Under the pieces are notes generated by a model that was not told the DNA's origin, searched no databases, and worked only from the letters and a program-made list of their open reading frames with translations. Shown here piece after piece: positions 15,300 through 23,602 of a DNA stretch of 24,133 nucleotides (positions are counted from its first letter, which is position 1; the number at the start of each line of letters is the position of its first letter). The position numbers were made by a program, and so were the translations under genes. Origin of the DNA: Streptomyces wedmorensis (GTDB lineage: Bacteria > Actinomycetota > Actinomycetes > Streptomycetales > Streptomycetaceae). The DNA lies in contig NZ_JNWK01000083.1 of NCBI RefSeq assembly GCF_000716445.1, positions 1 through 24,133 of the forward strand. Direction: 5' to 3'.

Positions 15300-15968
15300 T
15301 CAGCCGCTCCAGGCGTCGCAGTACTCGATGTGCAGCGAGCCCGGCACGTTCCGCCGGGTCCGCGGCCGCGACCACGGGCCCGAGGTGAACTCGACGCAGT
15401 GGTGCCGGTCTCCGGGATGCCGGTTCCGGTGGGACGGGGCCTCGTCGGCGAGGCCGCGCAGCACGGTGCCGTGCTCGCGGAAGGCGGTCGCGCTGCCCAC
15501 CACGAAGAGCGTGTGGGCGGCGATGTCGAACCCGAGGTGGTCGCGGTACGTCCGGTGGTACCGGCGTTCGTGGTCGATGTCCCCCGCGTCGGGGAAGTCA
15601 CGGTCCGGGGTGGCCGCCCTCTGCGGCCGGCCGGGGCCGAGCCGCGCCCGGGCCTCCTTCCACGAGGTGGCGCGGAACTGCAGGCTGTGGTGGGCCAGGA
15701 CCAGGTCCAGCGCGACCGGTTCACCGTCGCCGACGACACCGCCGGGGGCCGGATTGGCCCGGATCGGCAGATGGACCAGGGAGTGGGCGGAGCGGGCGGC
15801 CAGCGCCCACAGGCCGGTGAGGCGCTCGGCGCCGTCGCGGTCGACGTACATCGACAGCCAGTGGCCGTCGTCCCGCAGCGCCACCCGCTCCGGCACCGGG
15901 TCAGGCCGGATCACCCTGACCTCGGCCCCGCCCATGCGGACCTCGTGCACCCGCACCCGCTGCTCCAC
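15300..15968 (-). CDS. Unrecognised protein, 222 aa
   Basis: I do not recognise the family. The frame shows normal high-GC coding character, ends 3 bases from the convergent stop of the fusion gene, and has AGGGAGG immediately upstream of the GTG at 15968. That spacing is short, so the GTG at 15956 or ATG at 15935 may be used instead. The protein is soluble by appearance: no signal peptide or membrane helix. It has many His/Arg/Asp residues, WLSMYVDRDG, HERRYHRTYRDHLGFDIAAHTLFVVGSATAF and a C-terminal HHCVEFTSGPWSR segment. It seems to be a single-gene transcript between two unrelated units. No function is proposed. Confidence 0.6.
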   Translation of the reverse strand: MEQRVRVHEVRMGGAEVRVIRPDPVPERVALRDDGHWLSMYVDRDGAERLTGLWALAARSAHSLVHLPIRANPAPGGVVGDGEPVALDLVLAHHSLQFRATSWKEARARLGPGRPQRAATPDRDFPDAGDIDHERRYHRTYRDHLGFDIAAHTLFVVGSATAFREHGTVLRGLADEAPSHRNRHPGDRHHCVEFTSGPWSRPRTRRNVPGSLHIEYCDAWSG

Positions 15969-16057
15969 GCGCCTCCCTCGAACGATCCCGCAGCGCACCC
16001 TAGCCCGCACCACCCGTACTCCCGTCCGGATTTTCCCGGGGTGCGGGGCGCGTGACG

Positions 16058-17608
16058 TCACAGGGGGCGGGCGTAGCCCTCCCAGTAGGGGTCTCGGAGG
16101 CGGCGCTTGTAGAGCTTGCCGTTGGGGTCGCGGGGCATGGCGGGGGTGAAGTCGACCGACTTGGGGCGTTTGAAGCCGGCGAGGCGGTCGGCGCAGTGGG
16201 CGAGGATGGAGGCGGCGAGCTCGGGGCCGGGCTCGTGGCCTTCGGCGGCCTCGACGACCGCCTTGACCTCCTCCCCCCAGTCGGCGTGCGGGATGCCGAA
16301 GGCGGCGGCGTCGGCGACGGCGGGATGGGCGAGGAGCGCGGCCTCGATCTCGGCCGGGTAGATGTTGACGCCGCCGGAGATGATCATGTCGATCTTGCGG
16401 TCGCGGAGGTAGAGGTAGCCGTCCTCGTCGAGGACGCCGAGGTCGCCGACGGTGAAGAAGTCGCCGATGCGGTTCTTCGCGGTCTTGGCCTCGTCCTTGT
16501 GGTACTGGAAGCCCCCGGTGTTCATCTTCAGGTACACGGTGCCGAGTTCGCCGGGCGGCAGCCGCTTCCCGTCGTCGTCGAAGACGGCGAGTTCGCTGAT
16601 GGGCCACGCCTTGCCGACCGTACCGGGCCGCTTCAGCCACTCCTCGGCGGTGGCGAAGGCGCCGCCGCCCTCGCTGGCCGCGTAGTACTCCTCGACGCAC
16701 CGGCCCCACCAGTCGATCATCGCCCGCTTGACGTGCTCGGGGCAGGGCGCGGCGCCGTGGATGGCGTGGCGCATCGAGGAGACGTCGTACCGTTCGCGCA
16801 CGTCCTCGGGGAGGGCGAGCAGGCGGTGGAACTGGGTGGGGACCATGTGCGTGTGCGTGCAGGCGTACCGGTCGATGAGCCGCAGCATCTCCTCGGGCGT
16901 CCAGCGGTCCATGAGGACGAGCGGGTGCCCGATGTGGAGGGCGGCGGCGGCGAACTGGAGCACGGCGGTGTGGTAGAGCGGCGAGCAGACCAGGTGGACG
17001 TTGCCGTCGGCCGGGCGGATGCCGAAGATGCCGAGGAAGCCGCCGAGATGGGTCTCCTCGGGGAGTCTCCCGGGGAGCGGGCGACGGATGCCGCGGGGGC
17101 GTCCGGTGGTGCCGGAGGTGTAGTTCATGACCCAGCCGAGGGTGCGGTCGGCGGGTGCCGCCGCGTCCTGGCCGTCGAGGAGTTCGGCGTACGGCCGGAA
17201 GCCGGGGACGGCACCCACCGCGTACCGGTGCGTGGGCGCGAGTCCGGCCTCGTCGGCGGCGAGGGCGACCGCCTCGGCGAACCGCTCGTGGGCGAGGAGG
17301 ACCTTCGCGCCGGAGTCGGCGACGATCCAGGCGATCTCGGGGCCGACGAAGTGGTGGTTGACGGGGACGAGGTAGAAGCCGGCCTGGGTGGCGGCCAGAT
17401 GGGCCGTGAAGAACTCTGGGCCGTTGGGCAGGACGACGGCGAAGGCGTCGCCGCGTTCCAGGCCGGCCGCGCGCAGGCCGTGGACGAGGCGGTTGGCCTC
17501 GGCATGCAGCCGGCCGGCGCTCCATTCCTCGCCGTCGGGCGCGACGAGCACCGTACGGCCGGGGTCGGCGGCGGCCTGGGACCAGAATCCGGTGGGACCG
17601 TTGCTCAC
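16058..17608 (-). CDS. Acyl-CoA synthetase (AMP-binding, FadD-like)
   Basis: 516 aa from GTG 17608, with GGAG six bases upstream. The P-loop-like motif is YTSGTTGRPRG (residues 163-173), followed by the A5 region EEYYAASEGGG, A8 hinge RDRKIDMIISGGVNIYPAEIE and the C-terminal catalytic lysine K498 in PNGKLYKRRLRD. This is the ANL superfamily; the C-terminus YWEGYARPL is of the actinobacterial FadD type. It forms an acyl-adenylate and then an acyl-CoA. The start overlaps the flavoprotein stop by four bases (GTGA), so the two are coupled. The substrate, fatty acid, aromatic or steroid-derived acid, is not determinable here. Confidence 0.88.
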   Translation of the reverse strand: MSNGPTGFWSQAAADPGRTVLVAPDGEEWSAGRLHAEANRLVHGLRAAGLERGDAFAVVLPNGPEFFTAHLAATQAGFYLVPVNHHFVGPEIAWIVADSGAKVLLAHERFAEAVALAADEAGLAPTHRYAVGAVPGFRPYAELLDGQDAAAPADRTLGWVMNYTSGTTGRPRGIRRPLPGRLPEETHLGGFLGIFGIRPADGNVHLVCSPLYHTAVLQFAAAALHIGHPLVLMDRWTPEEMLRLIDRYACTHTHMVPTQFHRLLALPEDVRERYDVSSMRHAIHGAAPCPEHVKRAMIDWWGRCVEEYYAASEGGGAFATAEEWLKRPGTVGKAWPISELAVFDDDGKRLPPGELGTVYLKMNTGGFQYHKDEAKTAKNRIGDFFTVGDLGVLDEDGYLYLRDRKIDMIISGGVNIYPAEIEAALLAHPAVADAAAFGIPHADWGEEVKAVVEAAEGHEPGPELAASILAHCADRLAGFKRPKSVDFTPAMPRDPNGKLYKRRLRDPYWEGYARPL

Positions 17609-18714
17609 TGGGAACTCCGTCCGGCGATGCGGTTGATGCGGTCGACGGCCCGCTCGAAGCCCCGGGTGAGCTCGTCGACGACCTGCTGGACGCTGCGCTC
17701 GGAGTTCATCCGGCCGACGATCTGTCCGACAGGGGTGCCGAGGAGCGGTTCGACCTCGTGGCGCTGGATGCGGGAGACGGCCTCGGCGACCAGGAGTCCC
17801 TGGAGCGGCATGGGGAGCGTGCCCGGGCCGGCCGGGTCGTCCCAGGCGTCGGTCCATTCGGTGCGGAGCTGGCGGGCGGGCTTGCCGGTCAGGGCACGGG
17901 AGCGGACCGTGTCGCCGGATCCGGCGGCGAGGAGCTTGTCGGTGAGGGCGCGGGAGTGCAGTTCGGCCTCGGTGGTGGTGAGCCAGATCGAACCGAGCCA
18001 GACGCCCTGTGCGCCGAGAGCGAGTCCGGCGGCGATCTGCTCGCCGCTGCCGATGCCGCCGGCGGCGAGCACGGGCAGCGGGGAGACCGCGTCGACGACC
18101 TCGGGGGTGAGGACCATGGAGGCGATCTCGCCGGTGTGGCCGCCCGCTTCGTATCCCTGGGCGACGACGACGTCGATGCCGGCCTCGGCGTGGTGTCGGG
18201 CGTGGCGGGCGCTGCCGGCGAGGGCGGCGACGAGGACGCCGTGGTCGTGGGCGCGGGTGACGACGTCCGGCGGCGGGGAGCCGAGGGCGTTGGCGAGCAG
18301 TTTGATGGGGTAGTCGAAGGCGACGTCCAGCTGGTTGCGGGCGACCTGCTCCATCCAGCCGGTGATCCGCCAGCCGGAGGCCTCGCCCTCGGCGAGTTCC
18401 GGGACACCGTGCTTGGCGAGGGTCGCGCGGACGAACGCCCGGTGCTCCTCGGGGATCATGGCCTCGACCTCGGCCTCGGTCACCCCTTCGACCTTCTTCG
18501 CGGGCATCACGACGTCGAGGCCGTACGGCAGTCCGTCGGTGTGCGCCTGCATCCAGTCGAGGTCCCGGGCGAGGTCGTCGGGGGCGGTGTAGCGGACCGC
18601 GCCCAGGACGCCGAACCCGCCGGCTCTGGTGAGTGCGGCGGCCACCGCGGGGAAGGGCGTGAAGCCGAAGATGGCGTGCTCGATCCCCAGGGTGCGACTC
18701 AGCTCCGTCTTCAT
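17605..18714 (-). CDS. Nitronate monooxygenase-like FMN oxidoreductase
   Basis: 369 aa from ATG 18714. A TIM-barrel FMN protein of the 2-nitropropane dioxygenase family: GFTPFPAVAAALTRAGGFGVLGAVRY at the start, AGIDVVVAQGYEAGGHTGEIASMVL (phosphate/FMN region) and PLPVLAAGGIGSGEQIAAGLALGAQGVWLGSIWLTT. It is the first gene of a two-gene operon with an acyl-CoA synthetase. Similar pairs occur in actinobacterial acid and steroid-side-chain catabolism, where such proteins are not true nitronate monooxygenases. Whether it oxidises nitronates or acts on an acyl-CoA intermediate cannot be decided from sequence. A palindrome at 18758-18774 lies 44 bases upstream. Confidence 0.85.
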   Translation of the reverse strand: MKTELSRTLGIEHAIFGFTPFPAVAAALTRAGGFGVLGAVRYTAPDDLARDLDWMQAHTDGLPYGLDVVMPAKKVEGVTEAEVEAMIPEEHRAFVRATLAKHGVPELAEGEASGWRITGWMEQVARNQLDVAFDYPIKLLANALGSPPPDVVTRAHDHGVLVAALAGSARHARHHAEAGIDVVVAQGYEAGGHTGEIASMVLTPEVVDAVSPLPVLAAGGIGSGEQIAAGLALGAQGVWLGSIWLTTTEAELHSRALTDKLLAAGSGDTVRSRALTGKPARQLRTEWTDAWDDPAGPGTLPMPLQGLLVAEAVSRIQRHEVEPLLGTPVGQIVGRMNSERSVQQVVDELTRGFERAVDRINRIAGRSSQ

Positions 18715-18757
18715 GGGCGGCAGGATGCCTCAGCCTCGCGGCGGAGGGAAGACCTTT

Positions 18758-18774
18758 TCTGATGCATCGTCAGA
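18758..18774. promoter_or_regulatory. Imperfect palindrome upstream of the flavoprotein/acyl-CoA synthetase operon
   Basis: TCTGATGCATCGTCAGA has 5-bp outer arms TCTGA/TCAGA around TGCATCG, and lies in the 117-base gap between the divergent flavoprotein and serine hydrolase genes. Size and form fit a TetR-type operator. No TetR gene is in the window, so this is a candidate only. Confidence 0.45.
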
Positions 18775-18831
18775 TTCTTTGGGTACGGCACGCCACGGTT
18801 CGCCCCGGGCCCGCCGTGGGAGAGGGTGGAC

Positions 18832-20682
18832 ATGACGGACGACGTGACGAAGAGCAGAGGTCTGAGCCGGCGCGCCTTCGGCGGCGGGGTGGCGGTCCTC
18901 GGAGGTGCGCTGATGCTCGGTGCGGTGCCGGGGGCCGCGGCCTCCCCGGAGCGGGGCGGCGCGGGGTCGGGAGCCGGGGGCACGGCTCGGGACGGAGCCG
19001 CGGGCGGGGCCGCGCGGCGGACCACGCTGCGGCGCGGCTCTGCCGGGCGCGCCGGGCTGCTCGCGCCGCACCTGGACGCGCTGGTCGCCGAGGCCGAGCG
19101 TTTCCTGTCCCCCTCCCCCACGCACCCCTGGTACGCGGGCGCCGTCCTGCTCGCCGGGCGCGGCGGGACGGTCGCCCTGCACCGGGCGATCGGTTCGGCG
19201 GTGCGGTACGCGGCGTACGACGAGAAGACGGACACCGGCGTCGAGCTGCCGCCCGACCGGCGGATCCGGATGGCCGAGGACACCGTCTTCGACCTGGCGT
19301 CGGTCTCCAAGCTGTTCACCTCGATCCTGGCGGTGCAGCAGATCGAGCGCGGCACCCTGGACCTGGAGGCGCGGGTCACCGCGTACCTCCCGGAGTTCGG
19401 GAGCGGGGGGAAGCAGGACGTCACGGTCCGCCAGCTGCTCACCCACACCTCGGGGTTCCGGTCGTGGATCCCGCTGTACCGGGAGCCGACACGGGAGGGG
19501 AAGCTGCGGCTGCTGTGGAACGAGCGGCCGGCGAGCCCGCCGGGGTCGGCGTACCTCTACTCGGATCTGAACCTGATCTCGCTCCAGCTGATCCTGGAGG
19601 AGATCACCGCTCGCGGTCTGGACACCCTGCTCCACGACGAGATCACCGCTCCGCTCGGGATGCACCGCACGCGTTTCAATCCGCCGCTCTCGTGGCGGCC
19701 GCAGATCGCCGCCACCGAGGACGCGCGCCCGCCCTGGTCCGGCCTCGACCGGGGCATGGTCCACGGCGAGGTCCACGACGAGAACGCCTACGCCCTCGGC
19801 GGGGTCGCCGGCCACGCCGGGATCTTCTCCCGCGCCTGGGACCTGGCGATCCTGGCCCGCACCCTCCTCAACGGCGGGGCCTACGGAAGCGCCCGCATCC
19901 TCTCCCCCGCCTCCGTGGAGCTGATGTTCACCGACTTCAACACCGCCTTCCCCGGCGACGAGCACGGACTCGGCTTCGAGCTCTACCAGCACTGGTACAT
20001 GGGGGCGATGGCCACTCCCCGCACGGCCGGACACACCGGCTTCACCGGCACCAGCCTCGTCCTCGACCCGAGCACCGACACCTTCCTCGTCGTCCTCGGC
20101 AACTCGGTCCACCCGGTGCGCTCGTGGCGCTCCGGCTCCGCGCCCCGCGTCGCGACGGCGGACGCCCTGGCGCGCGCGGTCCCGGTGCGCCCCGCGCGAG
20201 GCCGTACCCCCGCCGAGCCCTCGGGTCCGCCCGGCCAGGGACGACCCCCGTGGTTCGCCGGCATGACGAGCGCCACGACCGCGACCCTGACGCTCCCTCG
20301 CATCGCCGGAGCCACGCGCCTGGAGTGCGCGCTGTGGTGGGACACCGAGCCCGGCACCGACCCCGTCGTCCTGGAGGCCTCTGCCGACGGCGGCGCCACC
20401 TGGCGGCCCGTGCCCTTCACCACCGACGGCCGCCTCCCGCACCCGACGGGCTCGGTCGACGGCTGGTCCGGACGCCGCTGGCACACCGTGTCCGCGCCCC
20501 TGCCCGAAGCGCCCGGGCCGCTGCGCTGGCGGTACACCACGGACCGGCGGTACGTCGGGCGCGGCGTGTACGTGGACGGGCTGCGGCTCCTCGACCCGCT
20601 GGGGCGGCCGCTGTTCGACGAGACGCGGCCCGCCGACGGGGCGCGGATCGAGGCCAGGGGGTGGGAACGCTCGGCAGACTGA
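18832..20682 (+). CDS. Tat-exported serine hydrolase (beta-lactamase/class C PBP fold) with extra C-terminal domain
   Basis: 616 aa from ATG 18832, with GAGAGGG just upstream; a GTG at 18826 is too close to that site. Residues 10-37 form a twin-arginine signal (LSRRAFGGG, hydrophobic stretch, GAAAS). The class C-like catalytic set is complete: S157-V-S-K160, Y243-S-D-L-N and H401-T-G-F-T-G, with HTSGF and HDENAYALGGVAGHAGIFS between. Residues of about 470-616 form an additional domain with ASADGGATWRPVPF and YVGRGVYVDGLRLLD, resembling a beta-sandwich like those of immune-inhibitor-A-type proteases. Probable extracellular esterase, D-aminopeptidase or carboxypeptidase-like enzyme. The native substrate is unknown and true beta-lactam hydrolysis is not implied. 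Confidence 0.85.
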   Translation: MTDDVTKSRGLSRRAFGGGVAVLGGALMLGAVPGAAASPERGGAGSGAGGTARDGAAGGAARRTTLRRGSAGRAGLLAPHLDALVAEAERFLSPSPTHPWYAGAVLLAGRGGTVALHRAIGSAVRYAAYDEKTDTGVELPPDRRIRMAEDTVFDLASVSKLFTSILAVQQIERGTLDLEARVTAYLPEFGSGGKQDVTVRQLLTHTSGFRSWIPLYREPTREGKLRLLWNERPASPPGSAYLYSDLNLISLQLILEEITARGLDTLLHDEITAPLGMHRTRFNPPLSWRPQIAATEDARPPWSGLDRGMVHGEVHDENAYALGGVAGHAGIFSRAWDLAILARTLLNGGAYGSARILSPASVELMFTDFNTAFPGDEHGLGFELYQHWYMGAMATPRTAGHTGFTGTSLVLDPSTDTFLVVLGNSVHPVRSWRSGSAPRVATADALARAVPVRPARGRTPAEPSGPPGQGRPPWFAGMTSATTATLTLPRIAGATRLECALWWDTEPGTDPVVLEASADGGATWRPVPFTTDGRLPHPTGSVDGWSGRRWHTVSAPLPEAPGPLRWRYTTDRRYVGRGVYVDGLRLLDPLGRPLFDETRPADGARIEARGWERSAD

Positions 20683-20706
20683 GCCGGGCACGGCGTGCTT
20701 CAGGGA

Positions 20707-20764
20707 CGTACCGCCTCCGAGGCACGCCGCGCTTCGGAGGCCGTACCGCCTCCGAGGCACGCCG
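20707..20764 (+). repeat. Duplicated 23-bp element forming mutually exclusive hairpins
   Basis: The same 23 bases occur at 20707-20729 and 20742-20764. The segment between contains TCGGAGGC (20734-20741), which can pair with GCCTCCGA in the first copy (20713-20720, 13-base loop) or in the second copy (20748-20755, 6-base loop). It lies 25 bases after the serine hydrolase stop and may be its terminator. The rest of the gap to 21028 is GC-rich with an eight-G run at 20851-20858; no further gene is supported there. Confidence 0.55.
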
Positions 20765-21028
20765 GGAGCGGGCGGGGAGACGTCCGTACCTGCATACGCC
20801 ATGCGCGCACATGATCATCTGAGGTACCGTCCGGGCGGAGTGATCTCACCGGGGGGGGATGAGACGAACGCCGAGGCGAGCGTCTGTCGTCGTCGCCCGT
20901 TCGCGGTGACGTCCCGCTCCGCGGGGGCCGCCGCAACCGGCCCGCCGACGAACGGCACAACCGTCTCCGAGGCCGCGCCGCCACCGTCCCTCGCCTCCGT
21001 TCCCGCCTTCGTATCGAGGTGTTCCTTC

Positions 21029-23062
21029 ATGCTGCCCCTGTCCGAGCGTCGCCCACCGGGCGGCGCTCACCGCTTCGCGCTGTCCGCGTGGCTCTGCGCG
21101 CTCTCCCTCGCCGTCCTCGCCGCGGTCGCCTTCGCCGTCACGCCGCAGACGCCCGCCGCGGCGACCACCGCGGCCACCACGGCCGTCGCCGGCCCGCCGA
21201 CGATCACGCCCCAGGTCTCCACCACGTTGTTCCCGGCCCGCGGCACCTACTACTGCACACGGATCCCGGCCCTGGTCACCACCAAGGCCGGGGTGCTGCT
21301 GGCCTTCGCGGAGGGCCGCGACCGGGACGTCGCGACCGGCTGCGACGACGTCGGTGACAACGACATCATCCTCAAGCGGTCCACCGACGGCGGGAAGACC
21401 TGGGACGAGGCCCCGACGGTCGTCGTCGGCGGCGGCGACTCGCTCGCACACGGCAACCCCGCGCCGGTCGTGGACGGCGTCACCGGCCGGATCACGCTGC
21501 TCTACTCCAGCAGCGACTGGAACCACAACCGGGCGGATCCGGACCGCAAGGGCTACGACCGCACCGTGCACGCCGTCCACAGCATGGACGGCGGCGTGAC
21601 CTGGTCGGCGAGCGTGCCGCAGCCCCAACTCGACGACCCCGCCTGGTTCTGGGTCTCGACCGGTCCCGGGCACGGCATCCAGCTCAGCCGCGCCGGCCAC
21701 CACGGCCGACTGGTGGTGCCCGGCGACCACCGCGGCGGGGGCAAGGCCGGCGGCCAGCTCTACTACAGCGACGACGGCGGTCTCACCTGGCGGATGGGCG
21801 CCGTCTCCGAGACGCCCGACACCGGCTCCTACCCGGCCGAACTGACGGTCGCCGAGACCGTCGACGGCGGCCTCCACGTCAACGCCCGCAATTCCGAGAT
21901 CACCCGCTGCACCACCAACGAGCACCGGCTGGCGGCCACCAGCACCGACGGCGGCGCCACCTTCGCGGCGCCCTTCGCCCCGGTGGCCAACCTGGACACG
22001 TCCCCGGTGTACGGCTCGCTGCTGCGCCTGCACGCGCCGGACCACGACGGCAAGCCCGCGCAGCTGCTGTACTCGGGCTCCTCCCGCCTCGGCCCGAACC
22101 CACTGGAGGACCGGCGGGAGCTGGCGATCCGCTCCTCGTTCGACGAGGGGAAGACCTGGGAGACCCGCGGCAGCCTCGTCACGACCGCGCGCGCCGGCTA
22201 CTCCGATCTGACGGCGCTCTCCGACGGCTCGCTCGGCATCCTGTACGAGACGGCCGGCAACATCCCGCACGGCAACGTCGTGTTCGCGGCCTTCACCGAG
22301 CAGGGCATGAAGGACGCCAAGACCGAACTCCGCCGCCCCCGCACGGCGGACACCCGCGAACGGCCCGCGGGGACGCCCGGCAACCACGCCGTCATCCACG
22401 GCGGCGCCCAGCTCGGGACGCGCCTGTCCGGCAAGGCGATGGAGTTCGACGGCCAGGACGATTACCTGCGCCTCGTCTGCTCGCCGACCCTGCGGGTCGA
22501 CAGCCCCGACGAGGCAGGGGACTTCACGGTCACGGCCTGGTTCCTGCCCAAGGCCGCCACCGGCACCCTGCCGATCGTCTGGGCGTACGGGATGCCGGGC
22601 TCCGAGCCCCCGAAGAAGGGCCGCCACTTCTCGGTCCGCGCCGAACCCGAGGCGGGCGTGCTCCGCGCCACCGTCGGCACCGACATCGGCTCCACCGAGG
22701 TGACGCTGCCCGCCGTGTACGACGACGACGCCTGGCACCACGTCGTGTTCACGCGCAAGGGACTCACCCTCAGCCTGGCGATGGACGGCGGCACCCCGGC
22801 CACGGCGGTCATGCCCGCCGGCGCGAAGGCCACCGACACGGTCCTCACACCGGACGGCCAGTTCAACGTCCACATCGGGGCGCGGCCCGACTTCCCGAGC
22901 CAGCCGGTCGGGGTCGGGCAGCTCTTCCACGGCACCCTCGACGACGTGCGGCTCTACGGCCGTGCCCTGGACCCGCTGGAGGCGGGGCAGGTCAAGGACG
23001 GCTCCCTGGAGGTGGCCAAGGCGGACGAGCGGCTCCGCCTCGGCTTCTCCACCATCTGGTAG
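21029..23062 (+). CDS. Secreted exo-alpha-sialidase (GH33-like) with C-terminal LamG-like domain
   Basis: 677 aa from ATG 21029, with GAGGTG eight bases upstream. A further 76 in-frame codons upstream lack coding character and would bury the signal peptide, so they are excluded. Residues 1-45 are a signal peptide (FALSAWLCALSLAVLAAVAFA). The six-bladed propeller is marked by the RIP motif at C76-TRIPAL and five Asp-box-like repeats (STDGGKTW, SMDGGVTW, SDDGGLTW, STDGGATF, SFDEGKTW). The arginine triad is likely R78, R287 and R353. Y391 and E407 are the probable nucleophile pair, 16 residues apart as in bacterial sialidases. From about 455 on, a concanavalin-like LamG domain (GKAMEFDGQDDYLRL, FTVTAWF, WHHVVFTRKG, GTLDDVRLYGRAL) probably binds glycan. 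Predicted role: release of terminal sialic acid outside the cell. Confidence 0.88.
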   Translation: MLPLSERRPPGGAHRFALSAWLCALSLAVLAAVAFAVTPQTPAAATTAATTAVAGPPTITPQVSTTLFPARGTYYCTRIPALVTTKAGVLLAFAEGRDRDVATGCDDVGDNDIILKRSTDGGKTWDEAPTVVVGGGDSLAHGNPAPVVDGVTGRITLLYSSSDWNHNRADPDRKGYDRTVHAVHSMDGGVTWSASVPQPQLDDPAWFWVSTGPGHGIQLSRAGHHGRLVVPGDHRGGGKAGGQLYYSDDGGLTWRMGAVSETPDTGSYPAELTVAETVDGGLHVNARNSEITRCTTNEHRLAATSTDGGATFAAPFAPVANLDTSPVYGSLLRLHAPDHDGKPAQLLYSGSSRLGPNPLEDRRELAIRSSFDEGKTWETRGSLVTTARAGYSDLTALSDGSLGILYETAGNIPHGNVVFAAFTEQGMKDAKTELRRPRTADTRERPAGTPGNHAVIHGGAQLGTRLSGKAMEFDGQDDYLRLVCSPTLRVDSPDEAGDFTVTAWFLPKAATGTLPIVWAYGMPGSEPPKKGRHFSVRAEPEAGVLRATVGTDIGSTEVTLPAVYDDDAWHHVVFTRKGLTLSLAMDGGTPATAVMPAGAKATDTVLTPDGQFNVHIGARPDFPSQPVGVGQLFHGTLDDVRLYGRALDPLEAGQVKDGSLEVAKADERLRLGFSTIW

Positions 23063-23072
23063 CCGGGCCGAC

Positions 23073-23117
23073 GGACGGAACGGCCGGGGCCCGGAAGGGG
23101 CTCCGGCCGTTCCGTCC
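23073..23117. terminator. Terminator between sialidase and protease-inhibitor genes
   Basis: A perfect 15-bp inverted repeat, GGACGGAACGGCCGG (23073-23087) and CCGGCCGTTCCGTCC (23103-23117), has a 15-base loop. It lies 10 bases after the sialidase stop and 44 bases before the convergent inhibitor stop, so it may serve both. Confidence 0.8.
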
Positions 23118-23161
23118 GGGAGCCGCACCATCAGGGACGGCACGGCCGGGCGGCGCACCCG

Positions 23162-23602
23162 TCAGAAGCTGAGGGCCGCCACCGCGGCCGTGCGGGCGCG
23201 CAGCTCGCAGGCGTTGCCGTAGGTCTCCGACCAGGAGACCCTCCGGCCCTGCCAGACGCCGTCGCCGGTGACCGTGACCGGGGCCCACTCGCGCGTACAG
23301 GGGCGGCCGCCCGCTAAGACCGTCAGGGCGCCCAGGTCGCCTCCGGTCGCGGCCAGTTCGGCGCACGCGGACTCGGGGCTGGGGTGGGTTCCGCCGGGGA
23401 CGGGGGCGCAGCTCAGGGTGACGGCGCGGACGATCGTGGCCGTCTCGGGGCTGTCCCCCTCGCCGACGGCGAGGACGAGTGCCGACGGCGCGTAGAGGGA
23501 TGCGGGTGAGGCCACGGCCGCACCGGTGTAGGCGGTGCCGATGAGGGCGAGGCCGGTGGCGGTGGCGAGCACGGTGGCGCCGAGGGTACGGAAGTAACGC
23601 AC
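23162..23602 (-). CDS. Secreted SSI-family (subtilisin inhibitor-like) protease inhibitor, predicted P1 Arg
   Basis: 146 aa from GTG 23602, with GAAGGGA seven bases upstream. Residues 1-32 are a signal peptide (RYFRTLGATVLATATGLALIG ... AVA). The mature part starts near SPASLYAPSALVLAVGEGD and follows Streptomyces subtilisin inhibitor throughout: RAVTLSCAP, GTHPSPESACAELAATGGDL, GVWQGRRVSW and NACELRA. The four cysteines C65, C80, C102 and C132 match the two family disulfides. The reactive-site loop reads PC-T-R-E-W-AP, so the P1 residue corresponding to Met in classic SSI is R104. That suggests a trypsin-like target. It is extracellular and probably acts as a dimer, as known for the family. 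It is convergent to the sialidase gene with a shared terminator. Confidence 0.92.
   Translation of the reverse strand: MRYFRTLGATVLATATGLALIGTAYTGAAVASPASLYAPSALVLAVGEGDSPETATIVRAVTLSCAPVPGGTHPSPESACAELAATGGDLGALTVLAGGRPCTREWAPVTVTGDGVWQGRRVSWSETYGNACELRARTAAVAALSF

Noticed and set aside
18832..20682. Antibiotic-resistance beta-lactamase
   Set aside because: The SxxK/YSD/HTG set is shared with esterases and peptidases. The extra domain and Tat signal give no reason to call it a resistance gene.
20801..21028. N-terminal extension of the sialidase from an earlier in-frame start
   Set aside because: It would put 76 residues before a clear signal peptide, and the ATG at 21029 has a good ribosome binding site.
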